From assembly GCF_030269925.1 (NCBI RefSeq), contig NC_085130.1:7638501-7702500 (forward strand): a stretch of DNA of 64,000 nt. The letters are read 5' to 3'. Of this stretch, positions 23,094 to 33,781 are shown one piece after another. The position numbers and the translations under genes are program-made. Every line of letters starts with the position of its first letter. Positions within the stretch are counted from its first letter, which is position 1. This DNA is from Bombyx mori. Taxonomy: Eukaryota > Arthropoda > Insecta > Lepidoptera > Bombycidae. The notes under the pieces are model-generated. The model worked only from the letters and a program-made list of their open reading frames with translations, ran no database searches and was not told the origin of the DNA.

Positions 23094-24233
23094 CATAGAC
23101 CTATATAGTAGGGACACGACATATTGTTCTATACGTACAATTGCTTATATAAATAGCACCCATTTTGAAAGCACATACATAAACATATATCTATCTCTTT
23201 CTTACTCAGCACTTTAACTCGCAGGAAAACAATATAACAGTATTTCAGTGCGTACATAAAATGAAACATGAATATACGTAAATGTCTCCGTCTCCGTCTA
23301 ATGAGGCCGAAAATCCGCCATGCTTAGCGCGCCAAATGTCATTGTCACGTCAGTTCGGCCGTTTGTTTTGGGTTGTACATTATTTATTGACTTTGATATC
23401 GATTTAATATGATTGCTTATATAAAATTTCTTATTTTATCATGCTTAAAACATACAAAAATAATAATTAAAACATATTTTATAGGATCTCAAGAAAGTCG
23501 TCGGAACTATTTAAATAAAATAGTTTTATAACACTATTGTCAACTCTTTAAATATTTATTAATTAAGTGATTTTAGAGAGGAAGTCACAAGGAATGACGT
23601 TTGTAATTTTATTAACGAATAAATGTTCTGTAGGTGTTTTTTTTTTATCAGGCGGTCCCTTGATAAGTTTAAAATTTGAATCACTCTCAAGTGAGAGTGA
23701 TTCAAATGGTGCGGCGTACCTTCCTTGAGGTGCGCTGCGGTAGTGTGTTACGGACTTTAGAGTCAGCAAAACAATTAAAATAGATTGCAATAGTCTAAGA
23801 AAAAGACGTACTCAAAATACGATAACATTCAGCATGCTAGAAATGGGCTGATGGCACTGTACTATGCCATATCTTTATGTTTTGCGGCAAACGACAACTT
23901 TATAAAATCAGTGTAGCAACTTTTAAAAATCGTCATATCGTTTACTTGGCAAATTTGAAGCACGAACTCGTCTTAGATTTCACATAATATCTAAATCACA
24001 TCATCTTTGCACATAACAATATACTTACTTCCTATTAAAGTATAAATTCTACAAATACATTCATACTGAACAATATTTAAAATAAAATGAGCGAAGAACG
24101 TTTATCGATAAAACCTACTAACATTAAAATCTTCTGGGCAGCACTAAAACCGCCATGTTTTGTGGCCAGATGACGTCACAGTGGCACGAATTTTTTGTTG
24201 ACGTTTCATTTCCATAGGTTTCCTACTTCAGTG
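23094..24233. mobile_element. Non-autonomous DNA transposon, copy 1 (8-bp target duplication)
   Basis: A 1140-bp element starting CATAGACCTATATAGTAGGG and ending CCTACTTCAGTG, flanked by GTCTGAGA at 23086-23093 and 24234-24241. It is nearly identical to 37382-38715 but lacks about 194 bp. It carries no transposase frame. The 8-bp duplication and CA...TG ends fit hAT or P; I cannot choose between them. Confidence 0.85.
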
Positions 24234-24589
24234 GTCTGAGATCATTACCACCCATGGAAAGAAATAGGTTAAAATCTGTTCTAAGCCATCGCTTAGCGTT
24301 ATATTCTAAATTTTCTCTAATAAACTTCCCCTTAATGATTTCTGATAAAAATTAATGAGTATAGTATTCACGGATAAGATAAAATTATATTGTTTATATA
24401 TTTTTATCAAAATTAAGGATTATTAAAATTCACGTTAAAGGTTCATTACCTTACAGTTTTGATAATAATTGATATTAGGTATTGATTCAGATTGACTTAT
24501 ACATCGGCTGTTCTGAATTTCTGATAATTAAGTCTTGATTTTTCATGTTGGACAATTTATCTTGATAAATGCATAAAAGACAATGGACT

Positions 24590-24880
24590 TAATGGACATC
24601 AAGAGAAAGTGACGAGATGATAGATGCCCTCGAAATGTGGTGCTGGAGAAGAATGCTGCAAATATTGTTTTCGGAATTCAGAATGAGTCAGTCAATTCTA
24701 CAGGAACTCGGCATCAAGCACCATCTATCCTCCATGATTGAGGGTCGCATTCTCAATTTCTTCGGACACGTGTCGCGACGGGGTGATGAATCACTTGAGC
24801 GCCTTGTGGTGCAGGGCCTGATAGAGGGTACAAGACCGCGCGGCAGATCACCGTTACGATGGACCGACTAAATAAAGACA
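24590..24880 (+). pseudogene. Decayed RTE-type reverse transcriptase C terminus
   Basis: The frame at 24617-24871 contains EMWCWRRMLQI, ILNFFGHVSRRGDESLERLV and GTRPRGRSPLRWTD, the standard C-terminal tail of moth RTE-like non-LTR retrotransposons. It is truncated on the left and stops after RWTD. Confidence 0.7.
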
Positions 24881-24941
24881 CCTCTAAATCATCCCGTCAA
24901 CGAGTGCACAAGGGTGCGGTACACGAGGTCTGATGAAGCGA

Positions 24942-25268
24942 AACACACGTCGTTTCGGATCCTCCCGATCCACTAACGGTGCTTTTAGGTACCTCAAGCA
25001 CCGGTCATCGTTCTCGTCGAACCCGTCGCTTGGGACGAAGGGCTCGACGAGTAAATTAACCCTCAGACACAGCCCACTGAGTTTCTCGCCGGATCTTCTC
25101 AGTGGGTCACGTTTCCGATCCGGTGGTAGATTCTGCGAAGCACGGCTCTTGCTAGGGTTCGTGTTAGCAACGTCGTCAGCTTTTGAGCCCCGTGAGCTCA
25201 CCTAGTAGTTAAGGTTACGCTGAAATAGCCTCTCAAGGCTCTCAGCTTAGGTAGAAAAAAAAAACGCG
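24942..25268 (+). repeat. Retroposon family B, 5'-truncated
   Basis: Sense copy with CGGATCCTCCCGATCCACTA, GGATCTTCTCAGTGGGTCAC and a terminal run of A after TTAGGTAG. The frames open across it on both strands are not genes. Confidence 0.75.
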
Positions 25269-26149
25269 AACCACCACCCGAAATGATGACCATGACCACT
25301 CTGCCAAGAGTGCATACTACTGAGAAGAATGCACAAAAGTACACACGCAGTCATGAGACAAAATTATCATTCTTGAGTTTTGGCATGTTACAACTGGATT
25401 ATATGTATTCACAAGTAACTAAGAGCAGCTGCAAATACATATTGTCAACAACTATCCTATTGGACCGATATTTCGGTCAAAATAATTCATATCCAAATCT
25501 ACCACAACTTTTATTATGTGTTGACACTAGGATAGTGAGGAAGTCAATCTTTTAGACTAAAAAAACAACATCCCAAAATACAATCTTAATCTGACCATGT
25601 CAAAAAGTTCTGTAGTTTAATTATAAATGTTTTAGTTGAATTCAGAATTTTTTACATATTCTTAAGTAACTTAAGTCTTTTTATTTTTAAATAAAATATT
25701 TTAATCGTTTTCATCACTGGAATTTTAAGTGAATGCAAAAATAGTACATTTATGAGTTTCTTCATTACGAGTAACATTTTCAATTTTTTTATTCTCCGAC
25801 ATGGGCAGAATCCAACAACTTTTATTTTGAAGTAGTAACAGAGCCCATTGATTTGACACCTTGATGGTCAAGATCTAGAGACACACTGTCTCACCCATCA
25901 CACCCATAACAATTTTTAGGAGCATATATAAGAGTTATCCAGCATTGTACCAACATTGTGTTGAAATGTACTCATGGTGATTACTAACTTATCGTAGCCG
26001 CGGTAATTATGTAAATGTATCTATTTTGCAACTTCCTATTATTAGACAAAATTATTTGTAGATTTGTAAACATATGCTATTTATATTATGTAATAAAGTG
26101 TGCGGTGGAAAATTTGACATGAAACAATTTTTTGTGACTTTGTTTTTTT
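25269..26149. other. Gene-free stretch
   Basis: AT-rich. A 90-codon frame at 25283-25555 has no recognisable similarity and no splice support, so it is not called. Confidence 0.4.
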
Positions 26150-26386
26150 TTTTTGTTTCTTAGATGGGTGGAGAAGCTCACTGCCCACCTGGTGTTAAGT
26201 GATTATTGGAGCCCATATAGACATCTACAACCTATATGCCACCACCCAACTTGAAAAAAGAGTTCTAAAGTCTCAGTTTCAACAGTACAATGGCTGCCGC
26301 ACCTTTCAAGCTATAACGCATCTCTGCAGAAATAAACAGGGTGATGATACCTACTCACAGACTCACCAGACATCCTACGATCAGTA
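26150..26386 (-). repeat. Bm1 SINE, antisense, diverged
   Basis: TTTTTGTTTCTTAGATGGG, CACCTGGTGTTAAGTGATTA and CCTACTCACAGACTCACC match Bm1 with many differences. Confidence 0.75.
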
Positions 26387-27054
26387 ATTTTGCAAAATGT
26401 AATGATGCACATCCCTAAAAAGAATGCACCACAAACATTTTACACATAAGGGATGCATCAAACACTAATTTGGATTGTGTTATTGATTAACCTTTAACAC
26501 CGTAACAAATTTCTTTAAATTGACATATTTTATTATATGTATGTACCTAACATATTTATTTTATGCATCTAATGAGGGTTCCATTAATCTAATAAAAAGA
26601 CCACTTGAAGACACCAGTGAAACCCATGGCACAATAATGTAAACTAGATGAGGTCATGAGAGATCCTCGTGGTGTATAAAGTGTTAAGCATGTAATAAAG
26701 CCACGGGCACAGCGTGTTGTAGTGTGACTCAGCTTATATACAAGCTCAAAACTTAATTCATGCACATAAGCTAATGTTGTTTGTTAATACTTAATAAACT
26801 CAATTTAAAAGAAAATTATATTTATGGCTAATAGACAAGGCTTATTATAGTGTGCAAGAATTTTTAAATGATAAGTGTTGTACATAATAAAATATTAGAA
26901 TAAGAAGTGATAGAATGTAAAAATAGATAGATTTAGTAAATTTTGTGTTATAATTAATATAAAAATAAATTAAATTTTCGCATGCCTAAACAGGCGAAAT
27001 ATATGAAGCTATGTCCTATATCTTGTAAACTATATTTCTGGCGAATAAAGATTT

Positions 27055-27075
27055 TCTTTCTTTCTTTCTTTCTAA
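27055..27075 (+). repeat. TTTC microsatellite
   Basis: Short run of TTTC units after GAATAAAGATT, probably the tail of an old retroposon. Confidence 0.6.
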
Positions 27076-27126
27076 AAGACTGATTAATAAATAGGTATTC
27101 CTTTAGATGTTGGAAAAACAAATGAT

Positions 27127-27303
27127 TTTTTTTATTGCTTAGATGGGTGGATGAGCTCACAGGCCACCTAGTGTTAAGTGGTTAGTGGAGCCCATAGACA
27201 TCTACCCCACTCAACAAACTGAAACGAATTACTGCTTCAAGGCTGAAATAGGCAGAGTGGTGGTACTTACCCGTGCGGACTCACAAGACGTCCTAATACC
27301 AGT
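27127..27303 (-). repeat. Bm1 SINE, antisense, internal deletion
   Basis: Starts TTTTTTATTGCTTAGATGGG and ends CGTCCTAATACCAGTAAT. The central part is shortened. Confidence 0.8.
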
Positions 27304-28088
27304 AATAAATTGCATTAAATTCGGTAAAACAAAAAATAAGAGAACTTAAACCAAGAAAGCAATGGATTGAAGGTCTACTAACTACAGTTGAACTAATATT
27401 TGTGTGAATCATACCTTTTTTTTTTTTTAAGTATGACTCAATTTTCACAAAGAAAAAACATCAACTTACATTATGATCAACCTAATTAAATTGTATTTTC
27501 GTGTGACCCGCCAAAGTAGACCTTCACAGTTCGGCTTTTGCTTCGTATTTGAGATTTTTGAAAAGTATTAAATAGGATTTATATCGCTAGTATATGCCTA
27601 CTTCCGCTTTAAAATTTTTTTTTAATTAATTCATAATTTACTGTATCGTTAAAAGTATAGTGGATCACAATTTCATTTTATTTAGAGTTTTCCGTTTTAG
27701 GTCGAATTTACTGTCTGATTCCGGCAAGTGGAATTCGACAATGTAATGAGAAAAAACATACTAAATCGGTCCATTTATAGATAGAGCACAAAGCGGTGAT
27801 TTGTGTTTTTTTTTTTAAATTAAGGGCACACAGTTACTTTTCGTAATCAACACTCACCGTGTAACATAAACACCAATTATTATTCATCTCTTCATTTTAC
27901 ACAGCACCCTGATCTTCTTACACTTTATAATTGAATTAATACATTATCTATTTCATTCACATCATCTGTAAACGAAGGCTTCAATTATTATTTAACTAAA
28001 TTACAGGAAAAATTTCTGAGATCAAAATAAACCAAAATTACAGTTGATCTATGGTACTTAGCAAAGTACTTTGTGTGTGTTTCACACA

Positions 28089-28101
28089 TAGAGTTACTGT
28101 T
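28089..28101. repeat. Target duplication of the I-type retrotransposon (3' side)
   Basis: TAGAGTTACTGTT, identical to 33769-33781, directly beside the element's poly(A) tail. Confidence 0.9.
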
Positions 28102-28271
28102 TTTTTTTTTTTTTTTTTTTCTTTTTGGACCCAACACCAAGTGTTATTTGCCACTTTCAAAATAAAGGTTAGGAAGCAAAAATCAAATCAGAAAATATAA
28201 GTTAGATAAGGTTTAGGCAGGAAAATTGGATTAGGATTAATATAATTAGGAAGAATAAATAATATATATAA

Positions 28272-31200
28272 TTATAATTTTAGGTTAAAACTGTTGAGGA
28301 ATAAGATAATAATTTTATAAATAACTGGGTCTACTGTATGTAATAAATAAGGTACAGATATAGGAAAAGGAATACTAAGTGATGATAAAGAACTATAAAG
28401 AAGTGAATGATCAAAAAGGGGACATGAAAGAATAATGTGATTTAAATCGCCAATGTCCGCACCGCACTCACACTTACTGCTATCCAGCACTCCGATCGTC
28501 GCTAGATGTGCCGGACTACACGTGTGGCCTAATCTCATCCGTATCAAACTGGAAGTCTCGTGGCGTTTAAAATTATATTTGTAGAACCATGGTTTGGAAG
28601 GAATGGTTGGTTGTACCCTTCGGTAATATTTTGCTTTAACGCCATTATACCACTGTGCACTCCAAGCATTATTCAAATATGTTTTAGGAAGGCTAACTAA
28701 ATCATGACTATAATTTTTGAAATAATAAATATCACCACAATTGATAGCCTCGTTTGCAATTCTATCAACTATTTCATTTCCTTTAATTCCGCAATGGCTA
28801 GGTATCCATACAAATGATACTGTAAGATTTTGATCCATACATTTCATTAACAGGTTTCTACAGTCTAAGAGAATAGGGTAAATCGGTTGAGATTTAAAAG
28901 GAAATTTTGCAAGAGCCTGTAAAGAACTCTTTGAATCGGTTAGTATTAAAGTTTTCTTTAGTTTGAATATCAAAATGTATTCTATGGCCTTGTATATTCC
29001 AAAACATTCACCAGTGAACACTGATGTTTCAGATGGTAATTTTATCTTTTCAACTATTTTTGATTGCGAATGGTAGACTCCTACACCAACACAACCTTGA
29101 GGGTGTTTGGAAGCATCTGTATATATATGGTTATAGTCATTCCAGTCTTGGTCTATTACAAAATTAAAGTTAGTATTTGGTTGGGGTTGATACTTAGAAA
29201 TACCCATGTCAAGATGAATATCCGGTTTTAAAATCAATGCCATATAGTTTACACAAAATAGAGGGAAAATATGAGAGTGATTAGTTGGAGTTTGAATAGA
29301 CAAATATTTTCTGTAGCTAATTATTAAACATGGTAACTGTTTATGTTTCCAAAATGAAGAGTATTCTATGAGTTCATTTAAAGTTTTAAGTTTGGTAATA
29401 ATGTGATTATTTTGAATTTGTAGGGATTTGAAAACGAATTTATCAGATAAATATTGACGTCTCAAATGAAGAGGAGGATCAACACATTCTACCTGTAATG
29501 CTGTAACAGGACTAGATTTCATGGCTCCAGTGATAATTCTGAGTGACTTAGACTGTATAGTGTCTAGTTTTTTGAAAGCATTCACATCCCCTGGTTGAAG
29601 TAAAAAAGTACCATAATCTAAAACTGATCTTACTATGGCATTATATAAAAGTTTTAAATTGAATGGGTGGGCACCCCACCATACACCGGCAAGAGAACGT
29701 AAGATATTCATATTACTCAAACACTTGTTTGTAATGTAATTACAATGTTGAATTCCATTCAATTTTGAATCTAAAATTAAACCTAAAAATTTAACATGAC
29801 TATTTACAGAAATTAATTCATTCTCATACAATATACTAATTGGAGGAAGAGAACGTTTTCTAGAGAATACAACAATAGAACTTTTGGAGGCAGAAAGGGA
29901 AAGTCCATTATTATCTAACCAAGATTTAAGAGTTAGAAATGAATTCCTAAGGGATAAGCAAGCTTTATGTATGTCTTTATTGCAAGTGTACATAAGGAGG
30001 TCATCAGCATATTGAAGAATTCTTACTTGATTTCCAAGGGTCTCTTCCAAATCACAAGTGTATATATTGTATAAAATTGGACTTAACACAGATCCTTGAG
30101 GAAGACCTCTCCATAAAGTTCTAGATTGTTGTGAATCTGAAGAGGTAGAGTTTAAAATGATAGTTCGATTTGACATTATAGTAATAATCAAGTTAGCAAG
30201 TCTAACAGGAACCCTTATTTTCTGTAATTTGTAAAGCAGTGTAGGAATATGTACATTATCATATGCAGCGGAAATATCCAGAAATCCAGCTACAATAGAT
30301 TCAGAGTTTGAGAAAGCTACCAAAATATCCACTATAAAGATAGCAAGATTGTCCATTGTGCTTTTACCCCTTCTAAATCCGTTTTGACTGTCACTGAGTA
30401 AACTGTTACTTTCCACAAACCATTCTAGTCTAATTTTAATTAAATGTTCTAAAATTTTCAACATTACAGATGAGAGAGCTATGGGTCTGTATGACAATAC
30501 ATCTGATGAAGATTTACCCGGTTTGAGAATGGGTAAAATAATTTGTTTTTTCCATGACTCTGGGATAACACATGTAATGAACATAGAATTTATAAGGTTG
30601 AGGTAATATGTGAGACTAGAATCACTCAAATGGACAAAGAAAGAATAAGGAATCTTATCATCACCTGGAGCAGAGTCCTTAAGATTCGAGATTACCCCCT
30701 TCAGTTCATTAAATGAAAAAGGTAAATCAAAATCTGAAACTGGATCTGAACATGAGAAAGGAAGGACAGACGGGATAAGAACTAAACATTCTTCTGGAAC
30801 ATAAGGGGGAGCTAATTTATCAAGAAACTTGTCAGCCAGATCATAAGGCAAGTCTTTGACTGTATTTTCTTTATATGCAGATCTAAATCTTCTTATTTGG
30901 TTCCATACTTCAGAAGGTGAGATATTAGGACAAATCGAAGCACAAAATTTTTTAAAACCTTCTCGTTTCTTTTTTAATAAAAGATTCCGAGTACTATTGA
31001 TTCTTTCTGTTAGAATATCAAAATTTTCTGTAATAGTTTCTTCTAAATATAATAATTCGGCTGCTTTTCTCTCCTTTACCGCCTGAGTGCACTCCCGGTC
31101 CCACCAAGGAGGAGAAGGAATAAAAATACCAGAAGGGCTTTTAGAAGGGAAAACTTCATCAGCTGTTTCTATAAAAGCAGAAGCTAAAATTTTTGCTTGT

Positions 31201-32006
31201 GCATCAGAATCTAAGTTATTAATATTTTCACAGTTGGCAAGTTTAATATCCAAACGCGATTGAAACGTTTTCCAATCCTCATCTGTTACTTGAGATAGGT
31301 TGTACTTTATTGTAGACTTATGTTTAGAATGATCCTTAATTACTATGTTATTGTGTGAAAATGAAATAATAATAGGATAGTGGTCACTTCCATAACTTAA
31401 TTTTAATGTTTTCCAGGACAAAGACGGCACCAGAGATGGGGAGGAAATAGATATATCAGGAGCACTAACAATTTGATCAGGACCAGTTCTACGAGTTGGA
31501 CTTCCAGAATTTAAAATACACAAATTCTGTTCATTAACAAAATCAAGAATTATATCTCCAAATTCATTAGATATTGAGCTTCCCCATGTTTGATGGTGAG
31601 CATTAAAATCACCCATTATTATGATTGGTCTAGGAAGATTCAAAATAATAGTTATAAACTCTTTGTAAATCTCTACAGAAGGGTGGGGAATATATACACT
31701 AACTATACATATATTATTTACAATGACCGCAATAATGGATAAACCAAAACTATGATCAGGTATATCTACAAGTTTAAAGCTAAGAACACTATTTACAAGA
31801 AGAGCAACACCACTGTACCCGTCAATACGATCTTCACGGATACAGGTATATCCTTTGATTTTGAAAGGATATATACTTTTCAACCATGTTTCCTGTAAAG
31901 AAACTATGATTGGAGAGTGTTTATTTATTAAGTGAATGAGATCAGACTTTTTACTTAGAATACTTCGACAGTTCCACTGAATCATCTTTTTTATTTGTGG
32001 AGCCAT
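28272..32006 (-). CDS. ORF2: endonuclease, reverse transcriptase and RNase H
   Basis: 1244 residues from ATG 32006. The AP-type endonuclease is at about 8-215 (IQWNCRS, LQETWL, MGDFNAHHQTWGS, YGSDHYPI). Reverse transcriptase is at about 440-740 (QNGFRRGKST 541, DISAAYD 577, GLPQGSVLSP 634, catalytic YADD 666-669). RNase H is at about 960-1085, with acidic residues near D964 (YTDAS), E1000, D1024 and D1081, and PSHCGIKGNEIVD. A Cys/His motif near the end (CECGADIGDLNHIILSC) is usual in the group. All catalytic residues are present. It overlaps ORF1 by 56 nt in another frame. Confidence 0.95.
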   Translation of the reverse strand: MAPQIKKMIQWNCRSILSKKSDLIHLINKHSPIIVSLQETWLKSIYPFKIKGYTCIREDRIDGYSGVALLVNSVLSFKLVDIPDHSFGLSIIAVIVNNICIVSVYIPHPSVEIYKEFITIILNLPRPIIIMGDFNAHHQTWGSSISNEFGDIILDFVNEQNLCILNSGSPTRRTGPDQIVSAPDISISSPSLVPSLSWKTLKLSYGSDHYPIIISFSHNNIVIKDHSKHKSTIKYNLSQVTDEDWKTFQSRLDIKLANCENINNLDSDAQAKILASAFIETADEVFPSKSPSGIFIPSPPWWDRECTQAVKERKAAELLYLEETITENFDILTERINSTRNLLLKKKREGFKKFCASICPNISPSEVWNQIRRFRSAYKENTVKDLPYDLADKFLDKLAPPYVPEECLVLIPSVLPFSCSDPVSDFDLPFSFNELKGVISNLKDSAPGDDKIPYSFFVHLSDSSLTYYLNLINSMFITCVIPESWKKQIILPILKPGKSSSDVLSYRPIALSSVMLKILEHLIKIRLEWFVESNSLLSDSQNGFRRGKSTMDNLAIFIVDILVAFSNSESIVAGFLDISAAYDNVHIPTLLYKLQKIRVPVRLANLIITIMSNRTIILNSTSSDSQQSRTLWRGLPQGSVLSPILYNIYTCDLEETLGNQVRILQYADDLLMYTCNKDIHKACLSLRNSFLTLKSWLDNNGLSLSASKSSIVVFSRKRSLPPISILYENELISVNSHVKFLGLILDSKLNGIQHCNYITNKCLSNMNILRSLAGVWWGAHPFNLKLLYNAIVRSVLDYGTFLLQPGDVNAFKKLDTIQSKSLRIITGAMKSSPVTALQVECVDPPLHLRRQYLSDKFVFKSLQIQNNHIITKLKTLNELIEYSSFWKHKQLPCLIISYRKYLSIQTPTNHSHIFPLFCVNYMALILKPDIHLDMGISKYQPQPNTNFNFVIDQDWNDYNHIYTDASKHPQGCVGVGVYHSQSKIVEKIKLPSETSVFTGECFGIYKAIEYILIFKLKKTLILTDSKSSLQALAKFPFKSQPIYPILLDCRNLLMKCMDQNLTVSFVWIPSHCGIKGNEIVDRIANEAINCGDIYYFKNYSHDLVSLPKTYLNNAWSAQWYNGVKAKYYRRVQPTIPSKPWFYKYNFKRHETSSLIRMRLGHTCSPAHLATIGVLDSSKCECGADIGDLNHIILSCPLFDHSLLYSSLSSLSIPFPISVPYLLHTVDPVIYKIIILFLNSFNLKL

Positions 32007-33558
32007 TGTATGTTTTGTTTAAAATTTGTCTTATGATATCAGCTGCGTTGGACGGTGTAGCGTTATTAGGAGCAAGTAAATTAATAAGAGCAATAATTAT
32101 TTCAGCCACAGGAGATTCGGAATTTTCATTAAATTTTAAAGCACAGCCATTAGAAGGAGATGGAGCATCGTAATCTCTTGTAAGATTTCTATGGGCCCTT
32201 TGATCAAAACCTTTATCACCTTTAAAGGGAGATCGAGGTTTCATAAAAACTGTTTTTTTATATGACGATGGACTTTTACTGGCAATTACTGGGCTGGGGG
32301 CAGTAGATTCATGAAACGTTGAATGATTCTTACGATCCGATGGAATTGAAGAAAGAACATCAGCATACGATTTATACACTGGAGGATGAAGTTTACATGC
32401 TTCCAAGTATGACACACAACTGTTCGCCATTGTCTGCTTTATGGCCCTTTGTCTTTCAAATTCTGGACATTTCTTATTTATAGCAAAGTGTAAGCCGTTA
32501 CAAAGACAACAGGAAACATTTTCCTCCTCTACATTACAAGAATCTCCTGTATGATCTTGACCACATTTAAAACAACGCGGTTTCGATCTACACTGAGCTC
32601 TAACATGACCGAATCTACAGCAATTAAAACATTGAACTGTAGGATAAATGTATAAATCAACTGGTAATGATGTAAAACACATATATACTCTTTTAGGTAA
32701 AACCTGTCCATCAAATGTTATTACCACGGATTCTGTGTCAATAAAAGTTTTATTATCATTTACAGTGATTTTTCTTCTTAATCTCCTAATTTTTAGGATT
32801 TTTCCGCAACCTAACGGAACACTGATATTATTAATTATTTCTTCTTCAGACCATTCTGTAGGAATATTTCTAACGATACCCATGCGAGTAACTTGAAAGG
32901 TAGGAATGAATGCTCTATATTTATTCTTCTCTAAAATATCTAAATCCATGAAATTGTTAGCCACATTAAAATTTTCAAATGTTAGTGATAGCCTGTTTCT
33001 ACCAATTCTCTTAAGACTACCATTAACAATATTTTTAATAGAATAATTTTTCAAAAATTTGCCAAAAGAAATTGGGTGCAAAATGGTATTGTCATTAGAT
33101 GCCTGTATTTGTTTTTGAATATGAATGACGTAAGGGGCAGCATCCGAGTCACAATATTTATGTCTTCCTATAAATCTAGGAGTGACATCATTACTTTCCA
33201 TTTGAGTCGGATGATTAGGAAATATATTAGTAGACACTGGATCATGAACAGAGCTATTAATCTTTAAGGCTTTATTAGGACCACTTTCCTCACATTGGCA
33301 CTGGCAGACGGTGTTGCCTTTCGAGTCACACTTGCTCCTTTTCCTATTGCAGTGTCTACAAATTCTGCGAGATGCACGTTTGCGATTTACAGATGTTTGA
33401 TGTCCGGAGTAATCGGTATCTACAGTAGAATCGTCATGCTCGACAACAACATTATGCGCCACTGCGGGCACTGACGATAAGTCACATTCGTCATTTACTT
33501 GTAAAATATTAAAACTATTAGAAGCAAGAGTCCCCCCGGGATCTCCCGGGGGGTCCAT
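31951..33558 (-). CDS. ORF1: nucleic-acid-binding protein with zinc knuckles
   Basis: 535 residues from ATG 33558 (an in-frame TTG lies upstream; the ATG gives MDPPGDPGG). Three CCHC-like knuckles lie at about 310-364 (CFNCCRFGHVRAQC, CFKCGQDHTGDSC, CCLCNGLHFAINKKC). A folded region at about 165-300 looks RRM-like. The N terminus has an extra Cys-rich cluster at about 67-89 (CRHCNRKRSKC, then CQCQC), which is unusual for ORF1. It should bind the element RNA. Confidence 0.88.
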   Translation of the reverse strand: MDPPGDPGGTLASNSFNILQVNDECDLSSVPAVAHNVVVEHDDSTVDTDYSGHQTSVNRKRASRRICRHCNRKRSKCDSKGNTVCQCQCEESGPNKALKINSSVHDPVSTNIFPNHPTQMESNDVTPRFIGRHKYCDSDAAPYVIHIQKQIQASNDNTILHPISFGKFLKNYSIKNIVNGSLKRIGRNRLSLTFENFNVANNFMDLDILEKNKYRAFIPTFQVTRMGIVRNIPTEWSEEEIINNISVPLGCGKILKIRRLRRKITVNDNKTFIDTESVVITFDGQVLPKRVYMCFTSLPVDLYIYPTVQCFNCCRFGHVRAQCRSKPRCFKCGQDHTGDSCNVEEENVSCCLCNGLHFAINKKCPEFERQRAIKQTMANSCVSYLEACKLHPPVYKSYADVLSSIPSDRKNHSTFHESTAPSPVIASKSPSSYKKTVFMKPRSPFKGDKGFDQRAHRNLTRDYDAPSPSNGCALKFNENSESPVAEIIIALINLLAPNNATPSNAADIIRQILNKTYNGSTNKKDDSVELSKYSK

Positions 33559-33768
33559 TTTACGAAACAAGGTCAAAAAGACTTACCCGACGACGAAATT
33601 AAATACACTAAATAAAGAAAAATTAAATATATAAAAAATATGTACAAACTTATCCTAATCCAACTATACGATAATTAAAAAATTTTTTAAATAAAAAACA
33701 CGACCGCCAAATTTTATGCTTCCCGCGCTTTTTTCGTACCTACATTTAGGTAGGTACCTCTCAAAACC

Positions 33769-33781
33769 TAGAGTTACTGTT
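33769..33781. repeat. Target duplication of the I-type retrotransposon (5' side)
   Basis: TAGAGTTACTGTT, matching 28089-28101. It fixes the 5' end of the element at 33768. Confidence 0.9.

Larger units (their letters stand above)
28102..33768 (-). mobile_element. Full-length non-LTR retrotransposon with RNase H (I group)
   Basis: About 5.67 kb in antisense. The poly(A) tail is the T run near 28102-28130. ORF2 lies at 28272-32006 and ORF1 at 31951-33558, with a leader of about 210 nt. Perfect 13-bp duplications flank it. Both frames are open, so it looks young and possibly active. The C-terminal RNase H and CCHC ORF1 place it in the I superfamily; the exact clade is not settled. Confidence 0.92.

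Noticed and set aside
24884..25205. Overlapping frames of 105 and 90 codons
   Set aside because: They lie entirely inside a family B retroposon copy.
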